A stretch of 64,000 bases of DNA from Nymphaea colorata (taxonomy: Eukaryota > Streptophyta > Magnoliopsida > Nymphaeales > Nymphaeaceae): assembly GCF_008831285.2 (NCBI RefSeq), contig NC_045149.1, forward strand, positions 10,816,417 to 10,880,416, in the 5' to 3' direction. A program made the translations under genes and the position numbers. Positions 14,099 to 24,200 of this stretch are shown here, one piece after another. Positions within the stretch are counted from its first letter, which is position 1. The number at the start of each line of letters is the position of its first letter. Below the pieces are notes generated by a model. The model saw only the letters and a program-made list of their open reading frames with translations, ran no database searches and was not told the DNA's origin.

Positions 14099-15649
14099 AA
14101 TGACTGGGGAACAATTAGGTAATGAATCAACTGATCCAAACACCTTATCAACTCAGACTTTGTTAGGTCGCAAAAGACCTAGAGCTCTACCTTCGTATTT
14201 GAGTGATTATTATGTATATCTTACAAAGGAGCTATGTTGTTTAGTAGACATTGACGAAATGTCTGACAATATGATATATGACGATGCGATAAACTCGCAT
14301 GAATCATCAGATTGGGTGAACGCTATGGATGAGGAAATCGAATCCATAGAAAAAAATAAAGTTTGGGAATTAGTAGATCTTTATAAGGATAAAAGACCCA
14401 TTGGGTGCAAATGGGTGCTAAAGAAAAAATATAAAGCTGATAGAACAGTTGAAAAGTTTAAAGCAAGGCTAGTGGCGAAAGGTTTTTCCTAAAAGGAAGG
14501 AATTGATTACATAGAAACTTATTCTCCGGTAGCAAAGTTTGTATCAATCAAAATAATTTTGGCTATCGCAACCTTCTATGACTTGGATGTTCATCAGATG
14601 GATGTAAAAACTGCATTCTTGAACGGTGAACTAAAAAAAACCATATATATGACTCAACCGCAGAGATATGTCGTCAAAGAAAATGAAGACAAAGTGTACA
14701 AGCTACATAAATCATTGTACGGATTGAAGCAGTCTCCAAAACAGTGGTATTTTGCTTTTCATAAAGCAATTACAAAGCTTTGATACATAGCAAATCAACT
14801 AGACCAGTGTGTATATGTCTGGAAAAGTAGGAGTCTCTTCTGTATCCTATCTTCATATGTCGATGATATTCTGCTGACTAGAAACAATAACAATATGATA
14901 TCCAAACAAGGACTTGGTTGAATGAGAACTTCGAAATGAAGGACATGGGTGAAGCTTCCTACATATTAGGAATAAAGATCACTCGAGATAGAGACTCGAG
15001 AATTCTGAGTTGGAGCCAAGAACGATATATTAATTATATCTTAAAGAAATTTCGAATACAAGATTGCAAATCAATTGGAACTCCGATAGCTAAAGGAGCA
15101 AATCTAAGCAGGAACGATTGTCCTGGAGAAGAACAACAGAAATTGCATGTTCCTTATGCACAAGTTGTTGGTAGTTTAATGTATCTAATGCTTTGTACAA
15201 GACCAGACATAAGCTTTCCTATTGGTCTTGTGAGTCATTACCAAAGTAATTCTGGTTGGCCTCACTGGCAAGCGGTTAAAAAAATTTTTCGGTATATAAA
15301 AAGAACTAAAAGACTGAAATTGTCCTATCAAGCGAATGAACTAACTTTAGTTGGCTATACCGATGCAGATTTTGCTGGTTGTAAAGATGACAGCAAGTCC
15401 ACATCTGAATATGTTTTTTTCTTTGGAGGTGGAGCAATAGCTTGGTCCTGTAAGAAACAGGGATGCATTGCTCAGCACACACAAGAAGTAGAATATGTAG
15501 CATGTAATGTTGCCACCACATTTGCTGTCTGGATAAATCGGTTCTTGGAAGATTTGAAATTAGAATTTGATCATGAACCAGTTCAACTATACTTTGGTAA
15601 TCAAGCAGCGATATCACTTATGAAAAATGGAGTTGTGAGCTCAAAAACT

Positions 15650-15733
15650 AAACACATAATGGTGAAATACCTCAAAAAGTAAACACATAATGGTGAAATA
15701 CTTCAAAAAGTAAACACATAATGGTGAAATACC
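15650..15733 (+). repeat. 31-bp tandem triplication in RNase H
   Basis: Units start with AAACACATAATGG at 15650, 15681 and 15712, the last one partial. The duplicated segment covers the conserved TKHI block of RNase H. Thirty-one is not a multiple of three, so each copy shifts the frame. Confidence 0.9.
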
Positions 15734-16040
15734 GTTATGTCCATGAAATGATTGAGAAAAATGAAATCTCAGTTGAATACATGCCTACCAATGACATGAT
15801 AGCAGATCCCCTAACTAAGGGAATATCATAAGTCTTGTTTACTAAGCATGTAGCCCATATGGGGCTGAGATATATTTGAAAGGTTGCGATGGAAGAACAT
15901 TGAATGGAAAACCTCACTACAAACCTTGAGCTAAATTCAAGTTACAATGGACAAACCAATTAAGGAAAACCTCATAACTTAGAAAAAGAAAACCCACATG
16001 TAATGGAAGCAAACTAGGGGTCTCATAGCCAAGTGGGAGA

Positions 16041-16388
16041 TGTTGGATAGTGGCCTTGAGCCCTATCCTTCCTTTGTAACTGCAAAGAAGATTCTACAGT
16101 TACGAAATTAAAATGCGAAATAAGTTTACAAATTTAATGTTTCCGTTTACATTCTTACCATAACTCTCTATGCCATAAGGAAATCCTGATAGGCGGTCTA
16201 TGAAACCCAGCTTCTATTCATCTACTGGTTGATGGTTGTGTAATCAACATGCACCTCTTAGAAGCAAACCCTCAAATCGATTTCTCTCTTGCTTCTTCCT
16301 TTTCTCTTCTATTTTGTCACAGGTGCTGCTGTTGCTGAGTCGTAGCTGAAGGATCGCTGAAGTTTCTGCTGCATACTCTGTTCCAACA
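16041..16388 (+). repeat. 3' LTR of the 9-16 kb copia element
   Basis: 348 bp. It is preceded by the purine-rich AAGTGGGAGA and followed by the target duplication TGGTG at 16389-16393. A 16-bp deletion relative to the 5' LTR lies near 16173. Confidence 0.95.
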
Positions 16389-16393
16389 TGGTG

Positions 16394-16590
16394 AAACTGG
16401 AATGTCTGCTTTCTTTGATGTATGCAATGAATGTGTCTATAAATAGTGTAACCCTCGTTTGGCTTGCTTCTTATTGTAAGCTCGAAGCCAAAACTTTCCC
16501 TCTCCACACATAAATTCATGTTGTTGAGCGACACACAAGCAAGCCAAACGAGAGAGAGAAAGAGCGATTGAGAGAGAAGGGCGGAGAGTG
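16394..16590 (+). other. Displaced 3' flank of the peptide pseudogene
   Basis: This resumes the sequence broken at 9014. It matches the region 1415-1690 downstream of the intact peptide gene, for example CCCTCGTTTGGCTTGCTTCTTATT against CCCTCGGTTGGCTTGCTTGTTATT near 1512. It shows that the peptide-gene duplication covered at least 700 bp of 3' flank and came before the copia insertion. The stretch from 16591 to 17258 shows nothing further that I recognise; its end should contain the transketolase 3'UTR on the minus strand. Confidence 0.75.
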
Positions 16591-17258
16591 AACAGCTGGA
16601 AAAAGAACTGGTCCACTTGGCTTTCTAATGGCACTCCAATCTCAATGGCACTCCTAATCTCAAGAAACATGCCAACCAACCAGACCGCTTGCACGAGGAT
16701 ACAGAATTACCATGTAGCATTCTCGAAGAAAGGAGAGAGCATACATGCAAACATAAGTTCTTCAGGGGCATTTGCTCGCTGCTGAACTAAGATTCTCAAA
16801 TAAAACCTTTTGTCAATATAAAAAGTTTAAGTGAGGAATTCTGGTGTAAATAGATCTTTAGTTTGTTAAACTATAGATTTTATCATGAATATTAGGCGAC
16901 ATTAGCAAAAACATGCTAGAAGGTTCACATCACATCAGATACAAGGGTCTCAAATCTGAAATAACCAAACAGCGCCCTTGAGGAAAATCAAACGTTTTCA
17001 TTGTCGAGCTCATGATCAGAAACTGAAAACAAACATCACCTAGCTCTTCTCAGGCATTCCATGCAATCATCGGACCATAACCATTGACCGCATAAACCCA
17101 ACTCACAGGAAGCTCGCTTTCAAGAAATAAAAAGTCATGCTTGCAACAAAATTCAAGCTCAAAACTGAAAACACCACTGTCCAGTTAATAAACTTAATGT
17201 CTTGATCAAGATTAACTAACAACTCCTACTTGTAAATAATTCGCCCGTGAGAGGAGAA

Positions 17259-18236
17259 CTAACGGCACCGGAGCAAAGTTTCAGCAATTTGAGTAAGATT
17301 TTCCTCTGTAAAACCAAACTTTTTAAATGTGTCCAAGTAAGCGCCACTGGCACCAAAATCTCTCACACCAAGCACCACACCCTCCCGCCCAACGTACTCA
17401 TGCCAGCCGAGCGGAGACCCGGCTTCGACGCTGATGCGCCTTGTTACAGGCGGTGGAAGAACACTGTCCTTGTACTCCATTGGCTGGTCCTCAAAGATTT
17501 GCCAGCACACAAGGGATACCACTCTCACTTTCCACCCGGATGTCCTCAAAACCTCTGCGCTTTTCTCACAGATGGACAACTCTGATCCCGTTCCTATCAG
17601 TATCAGATCAGGCACACCATCATCTGGTGAATTGTCACTGACAATGTATCCTCCTTTCTCCACACCCGCCGTAGATGTGCCACTCACGTTGGCCTCAACC
17701 TTCTGCCTAGACAGTGCAATCACACTCGGCCCGTGCCGGTGAGAAAGAGCCACCTTATATGCACCAGAAGTTTCTCGGCCATCGGCCGGTCGGAGAACAA
17801 GTAGCCTTGGTATAGCTCGTAGAGCAGCAAGCTGTTCGACAGGTTGATGCGTAGGCCCATCTTCACCAAGCCCAATTGAATCGTGTGTGAGAATGTAGAT
17901 CACCTGCGCACCACTCAGAGCAGCAAGTCTCATTGCATTCTTCATGTAGTCTGAGAAGACAAGGAATGTAGCTGCAAATGGGATCAGGCCACTACCATGC
18001 AACGAAATGCCGTTTGAGATCCCAGCCATGGCATGCTCACGGACACCATATCGTATGTTACGTCCCCATGGACATCCTGGCAGACAAAAATCGCCGTGGC
18101 CCTTGAGGTAGACTTTATTCGAGCTTGCAAGATCAGCGCTTCCACCAATCAGTCCTGGAATCACCTTAGCGAGCTCATTAAGACACCTCTCAGAGTACCC
18201 ACGAGTTGCATCTACTGGGTACGATTGCGACCATTG
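17259..18236 (-). CDS. Transketolase exon 7 (C-terminal pyrimidine-binding and C-terminal domains)
   Basis: It encodes residues 450-774. The acceptor is TGACTGCAG|CAATGG. It carries GGSADLASS, Glu516, the [15 protein letters not shown] signature, [12 protein letters not shown] and IGTGSELS, and ends in TAG at 17261-17259. The C-terminus is a few residues longer than usual and ends in a basic LLRCR. Confidence 0.95.
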   Translation of the reverse strand, partial: QWSQSYPVDATRGYSERCLNELAKVIPGLIGGSADLASSNKVYLKGHGDFCLPGCPWGRNIRYGVREHAMAGISNGISLHGSGLIPFAATFLVFSDYMKNAMRLAALSGAQVIYILTHDSIGLGEDGPTHQPVEQLAALRAIPRLLVLRPADGRETSGAYKVALSHRHGPSVIALSRQKVEANVSGTSTAGVEKGGYIVSDNSPDDGVPDLILIGTGSELSICEKSAEVLRTSGWKVRVVSLVCWQIFEDQPMEYKDSVLPPPVTRRISVEAGSPLGWHEYVGREGVVLGVRDFGASGAYLDTFKKFGFTEENLTQIAETLLRCR

Positions 18237-21200
18237 CTGCAGTCAAAATATCATTATTGAGTAAACTAAATGAGGATGACGGTAACGGAAGCAAAGGACT
18301 GCATACGATCAAGTTTATACAGGCAAAGAAATCTCCCAGCCAGGAGGAAGGCCACCACTTATCAGGATCTTCAATTCATGGGCTTCCTGTGGATATTTCT
18401 GCTCATAGTATTGGGTTGTGGAGTTCCAGTCATTCTCCAACTTTTCTCCGTAGTCAGCACGTGCCTTCATTTCCCTGAAATAGGATTGAGAATCCCGAAA
18501 GTAAATTTCCATTCCTCTTATGAGGAGATGCGGGAAACTGTCAGCACAAAATAACTAGCAGATAAATAACGCACAAGGAAGGGTTACCATTTTGTTCTCA
18601 TACCCCTTCGTTATATCAGACACTAGAAAACCTATTTTGTTATCTCATACCCTACCGTTATCTCATATGCTATAAGACTTGTTTCGTTATGTTATACCAT
18701 TGTTGCTATTTCAAATGCTATAAAACACATTTTCAATATCTCGTACCCTTGTTGTTATCTTAAATACTATCCGACCCAGATCGTTATCTCATACTCCTAC
18801 CATTATGTCAGATGCTATGAAACAATTTGCCCATTTTGTTATCGCATACCACTGTCGTTGTCTCAGACGCCATAGGACGTCATGTCCGATTCATTATCTC
18901 AAATGCTATATGATATGTGATTTGGTCCTGACGTGTGATTGGTCCTGGCCCTTTCCTTATCTCAGATGCTATAGGACACATTCTTTGGTCTTGCCTGTTT
19001 CGTTATCTCAAAGGCCATAAAACGCATGTTAAGAATGTCTGTTGTATCTATGTAATGTTACATAATTGAAGTAAATATGCATATTATACCTTTGCTGTCA
19101 CAAAGGTCAATACTGAAAGCTGAAAGTTCATATATTGGTAATAAGGCGGACCCCCTAGCGTACGCTCGTAGTGTATACAGGATGGTGCACATAACTCGTT
19201 CTCTTACCACACACTATGGGTGCATTATAGTTTTTCTTTCAAAAAAACAAAGGGAAGATAAATAACGAAGATTATCAAAAGGATAATGAAAGAACGATAA
19301 TGATAATCAAGAGATAATTATCATTGTAAATCCAATATTTTGAGATAAAACAAAGTAATTATGGAGATGCAGAAGGGTTGTGAAAATCAATCAATTTCTA
19401 TCTGTCATTTTGGTGATGCAAAAGGGTGAGGCCCCTCAAGAGCACTTGAATCAATCCCGAAACTTGGATTAATCAAGGTTTTCAATATTTTGATTTGAGA
19501 AGAATATGTGAATTAATTAATCTTGACAAGCCAACATACAATTGGTTCCTGGTATGAATTTATAAGCCAAAGCAAATTCTTTTCTAGTACCCAACCCACA
19601 AATGTCAAGGAGGATGTACTCCCTGCACTGTAATAATTAAAACAATTACTTGGGATTAATAATGCCTCGTAAAAACATACAAAGTCAAGAATTGGGGCGT
19701 CACAGATCACTAGCCAATATAATAATGTTTCTCTCATGCCTCTTTTCATTCCTGGTTCAATAGTCTGGTGCTATAGAGGAACCACACCAATCCATGAGAA
19801 ACCAGTCTGTCCCAAACTTGCTAGTTAAACTGTACTTCAATGACAATACTGTAGGCAGAGGTCCTGCAGAAAAATAGCTCAGCACCCACTATCAGTTTCT
19901 CTCTGAAAATTATTCTATTCTGATAGGTCAAATTGGGTGGTTTAAATAAAATTGAAATTCTTTTGAAGTGGACAAGCAAGAATGGAGTATGACAAAGTAT
20001 TGATAAAGCATGAAATAAATATTTTTTACAGGCATAATTATGAGATACTTCCCACAACTATATCCATTTAAAGAATAGTACGGATGGCTAGCTTAGGTAA
20101 TTTGATAATCAATACATAGAATATGAAAACGGCATGGTCTCATGGATATACTGAGAAAATTTACAGATGGTTAACAAATTCTATATTAATGTGCGCAATT
20201 TTTAAAAATTCAAATTCCAGAAAGTTTTAGAAATCCTCCACGGTACTTGAAATAAGTTTAGCTAAAATATAGTTCTCCCTGTTAGGAACAACACACAAAA
20301 CTCTCCTCTCGCACTCTCAAGAAGGGGTTAGAAGCAACAAGAAAGAAGACAAAGATTTACGTGGTTCTGAGCAATAATCTCCTACATCCACGGTCGCACA
20401 GATCTTTCACTATTCACTCTCAGATGAACAAAGACACTCTTAGAGAAGAAACGGCGCCCCCCCTAACAACGTAAGGATTAGGGCAAACCCGTAGTTGGAT
20501 CCGCGGTATTGCATATGAGTATCCAGCCAACAATTTCCCACTTTGAATTTGATCCATCTAAGTGATTGTACATCACATACTCAACCTGTGCGACGCCTCC
20601 TCATCAATCAACCTTGGAGACCAAATGAGGTTAAACATAACCTCAGCTTCTCAGCAGTCACTGGCTTTGTCAATATGTCTGCTGGATTCTCTGTTCCACG
20701 AATCTTTTCAAGAGATAGTATCTTCTCTTCCAACAAATCTCTAATGAAATGATACTTTAATTCAATATGCTTTGTTCTAGCATGAAACACTTGATTCTTG
20801 GCTAAATGAATTGCACTTTGACTGTCACAAGAGAAAACACTCTTTTCTTCCTTTACATGCAATTCTTTTAGAATAGTCTTTTAGCCAAATCATCTCTTTA
20901 CTGGCTTTTGTAACTGCAATATATTCAGCTTCAGTAGTAGACAATGCAACAACCTTTTGAAGCTGTGAAACCCAACTAACGCATGTTCATCTTAGGATGT
21001 AAATGTACCCGGTGGTACTTCTCCTACTGTCAAGATCACCACCCAAATCTGCATCCACAAAGCCATGCAAAAGTAATTCATTTTTCTTAAAACAAAGACT
21101 CATACCTGAAGTTCCTTTCAAATATTGTAATATCCACTTCACAGCCTCCCAATGTTTTTTTCCAGGCTCAGTCATATATCTGTTCACTGCTCCCACTGCT

Positions 21201-24200
21201 TGTGCTATGTCTGGTCTGGTACATATCATAGCATACATCAAGCTACCCACTGCTGAAGCATATGGAATCTTTGACATTTCTTCATGCTCTTCATCTGTCT
21301 TGGGTGACAAATCCAAAATAACTAGCAAGAGGCGTACTAACAGGTTTAGCATCTTGCATCTTAAACCTGCACAAGATCTTTTCAATATAATTTTGTTGAG
21401 ATAAATTTAAGGTACTTGTCTTACTGTCCCTACTAATTTTCATCCCGAGGATTTGTTTCGCAGCGCCTAGATCTTTCATTTCAAACTCCTTTCATAGTTG
21501 TTCTTTCAAAGAATTGATCTCTTGCAAATTTGAACCTGCAATAAGCATATCATCCACATATAATAGTAAAATGATATAACAACTATCAAAGTTCTTAAAA
21601 TAGCAACAGTGATCCATATCACACTTCTTAAAGACATTTATCTTCATGAAGTTATCAAACTTTTTGTACTACTGTTTCGGTGCCTGCTTTAAACCATAGA
21701 GACTCTTCTCTAACTTGCATACAAGACTTTCCTTTCCTCGTACCTGGAAACCTTCAGGTTGCACCATATAAATATCTTCCTCCAAATCCCTATGAAGGAA
21801 TGCAGTTTTTACATCTAGTTGCTTCAAATATAAATTTTCAGCTGCAACTAAACTTAATGTCAATCTTATAGTAGTTAGTTTTACAAAAGTGAGAAAATTT
21901 CTGTATAATCTATACCTTATTTCTGTTGAAAACCTTTCACTACTAACCTTGCTTTATACCTTTTTCTTGCATTTGCTTCTTCTTTAATCCTGTATACCCA
22001 TTTGTTTTGCAATGCCTTCTTCCCACAAGGAAGCTCAGTTAGTTTCCATGTTCTGTTATCATGTAGAGAGTCCATCTCTTCTTTCATAGCTGACTCCTAC
22101 TTAACTGAATCTATAACCTGCATTGCTTCATCAAAACACTCGAGTTCTCCGGCATCAGTTAACAGTAAGTAATGTAAATAAAGAGAATACCTTTGATTTG
22201 GTTTTGGCCTTCTACTTGATCTCCTCAATGGAGCTTGGGATGTGCTTGGTTCTTGTTCCATCTGACTCTTTTCATCTTGAGTCTTAATTGCAACATCATC
22301 TTCAAAGACATCTTGAAGTTCTACAATGTCTTCACTTGTGTCATGATGTTCATTCTTCTCAGACATAAGACTATCTCTGTCTTTGTACAAAGCCATTTCA
22401 TTGAACACTACGTCATTATGTCGAATAATTTTCTTCATTTTATCATCTCAAAAACGATACCCAAACTCATCATTTCCATAACCAATGAAATAACATTTCT
22501 TGGAATTAGGATCTAATTTATCTATTTTATCCGAGTCTATATGTATGTAAGAGACACAACCAAAGACTCTTAAGTGTGCAAGATTTACCTCCTTGCCGAT
22601 CCAGGCTTCTTCAAGTATCCCATAGTCCAAAGGAACAGAAGGCCCACAATTTATCAAGTATGCAGCTGTACTGATTGCATCAGCCAAAAAAATCTTTGGC
22701 AAGCCTGAATGTAGTCTCATGCTCCTTGCTCTTTCACAAAGGGTTCTATTCATTCTTTCAGTAACCCCATTTCGTCGTGGCTTTTTAAGAATCGTCCTCT
22801 GTGTTCGAATCTCATGATCTGCACAAAAGCTTTCAAACTCTTTGCTGTCATACTCACATCCATTGTTTGACCGTAGACACTTAATCTTTTTTCCGGACTG
22901 ATTTTTTACTTCTGCTTTCCACCTTTTAAAAATATTAAACACGTCAGATTTATGCTTGAGAAAATAGACCCATACATTTCTGGTGCAATCATCAATGAAT
23001 GTGACATAGTATAAAGATCCTTCAAGAGAACGAACTGGAGCTGGTCTCCAAACATCAGTATGCACCAACTCTAACTTTTCCTTCTTAAGAGGCCGTTCAA
23101 CTTTGGAGAATGTGACCATTTTTTGTTTCCTGAAGACACAGTCTTCACATAGCTCAATGTCTACAGATTTCAAGTCATGGAACTTGTTATTTGTTGCCAT
23201 GATCTTCATTCCCTTTTCACTCATATGCTCAAGCCTGCAATGCCACAACAAGGATTTATTCTCACATTTCGCCACAGCCACTGTGCTTTCACATCTGCAG
23301 TCATGTACAATGTATCAAGTTTGTGACCTCGTGCTATAACCATAGCACCTTTGGTTATCTTCCAAGATCCGCCAACAAAGGTAGTAACATAGCCTTCGTC
23401 ATCTAACTGCCCGACCGAAATGAGATTCCTCTTCAACCCTAGGACATGTCTGACATCTTTTAAGTTCCATATATGTCCATTCTGCATTTTAATGTGAACC
23501 TCACATTTCCCTACAATATCTAGAGGTTCATCATTTGCAAGGTATACTCTTGTCATATTTTCCTGCAACATAGTTGTGCATATTTTCATTAGAATACGTT
23601 GAATGAGAAGATGCACCAGAGTCTAAAATCCAAGACTCTATAAAGATGTGTACACTCAAAGCAAGTGCATCAGCTATATCTTCTGTTGCTACATTTGTTG
23701 AATCATCCTCACAATTTGGGTTCTTCTTCTTCAACAACCTGCAATCTCTTTTCCGGTGTCCTGGCTTACCACAGTTCCAACAACCATCACTTCGAGGTTT
23801 GGATTGACTCCTTCCCTTAGATTTGGACATTCCACGCTCTTGGTAGCGTTGATTGGTTCTACCCATGCTTTGAACATTTAGAGCAGAACCGAGAGGTTCT
23901 CCTGCCTCTCTTCTGCGAATGTCCTCACTAAGTATTAAATCTCGAACACCACTAAACTTCAATTTACTTGACCCCGATTGAACTACTCACGACGGTCACA
24001 GTGGCACTCCAACTCTTCGGTAGAGATGACAGTAAAATTAGGGCTTGAACCTCATCATCAAATTTAATATCCACAGAATATAATTGAGAAGTAATAACAT
24101 TGAACTCATTTATGTGATCCGTAACAGAGGCACCTTCAGCCATTTTCAAATTAAATAATCGACGCATCAGATATACCTTATTTGAAGCAGAAGGTTTTTC

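Larger units (their letters stand above)
12520..15831 (+). pseudogene. Copia pol polyprotein, broken by several stops
   Basis: Domains run in order. Protease DSGATHHIA is at about 12525. The pre-integrase zinc block (HERLGHVSINRM, then CEACLYGKMTRKPF) is at about 12928-13060. The integrase core (HTDICGPF, FIDDFSRFGY, then PQQNSVAERCNRT) is at 13105-13425. A repeat-rich linker is at 13841-14098. Reverse transcriptase runs from about 14300, with QMDVKTAFLNGE, the YGLKQ block and the catalytic YVDD at about 14858. RNase H extends to the end at 15831 (ADPLTKGIS). In-frame stops occur near 12521, 12752, 12927, 13267, 13366, 13840, 14490 and 14782, and a 31-bp triplication shifts the RNase H frame. 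It is dead but recognisable in every domain. Confidence 0.9.
9015..16388 (+). mobile_element. Complete Ty1/copia retrotransposon (7374 bp), inactive
   Basis: Two similar LTRs (9015-9378 and 16041-16388) begin TGTTGGA and end TCCAACA. The exact 5-bp direct repeat TGGTG lies outside each end (9010-9014 and 16389-16393), so the insertion boundary is certain. A tRNA-Met primer site follows the 5' LTR, and a purine-rich AAGTGGGAGA precedes the 3' LTR. Gag, protease, integrase, reverse transcriptase and RNase H occur in copia order on the + strand. Several stops break the coding region. It is inserted in the 3' flank of the peptide pseudogene, whose downstream sequence resumes at 16394. The LTRs differ at roughly 20 sites plus a 16-bp deletion, so the insertion is not recent. 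Confidence 0.95.

Noticed and set aside
13831-14151. Minus-strand frame over the 27-bp repeats
   Set aside because: It is the shadow of the in-frame pol repeat. The + strand continues copia pol on both sides.
16244-16694. Minus-strand frames across the 3' LTR edge
   Set aside because: They span the LTR boundary and the displaced peptide-gene flank, and have no motif.
17247-17742. Plus-strand open frames over the transketolase last exon
   Set aside because: They are the complement of the highly conserved minus-strand transketolase coding sequence.
18592-19027. CRISPR-like array
   Set aside because: Units are diverged and contiguous, with no constant repeat and unique spacers. The context is a plant intron.
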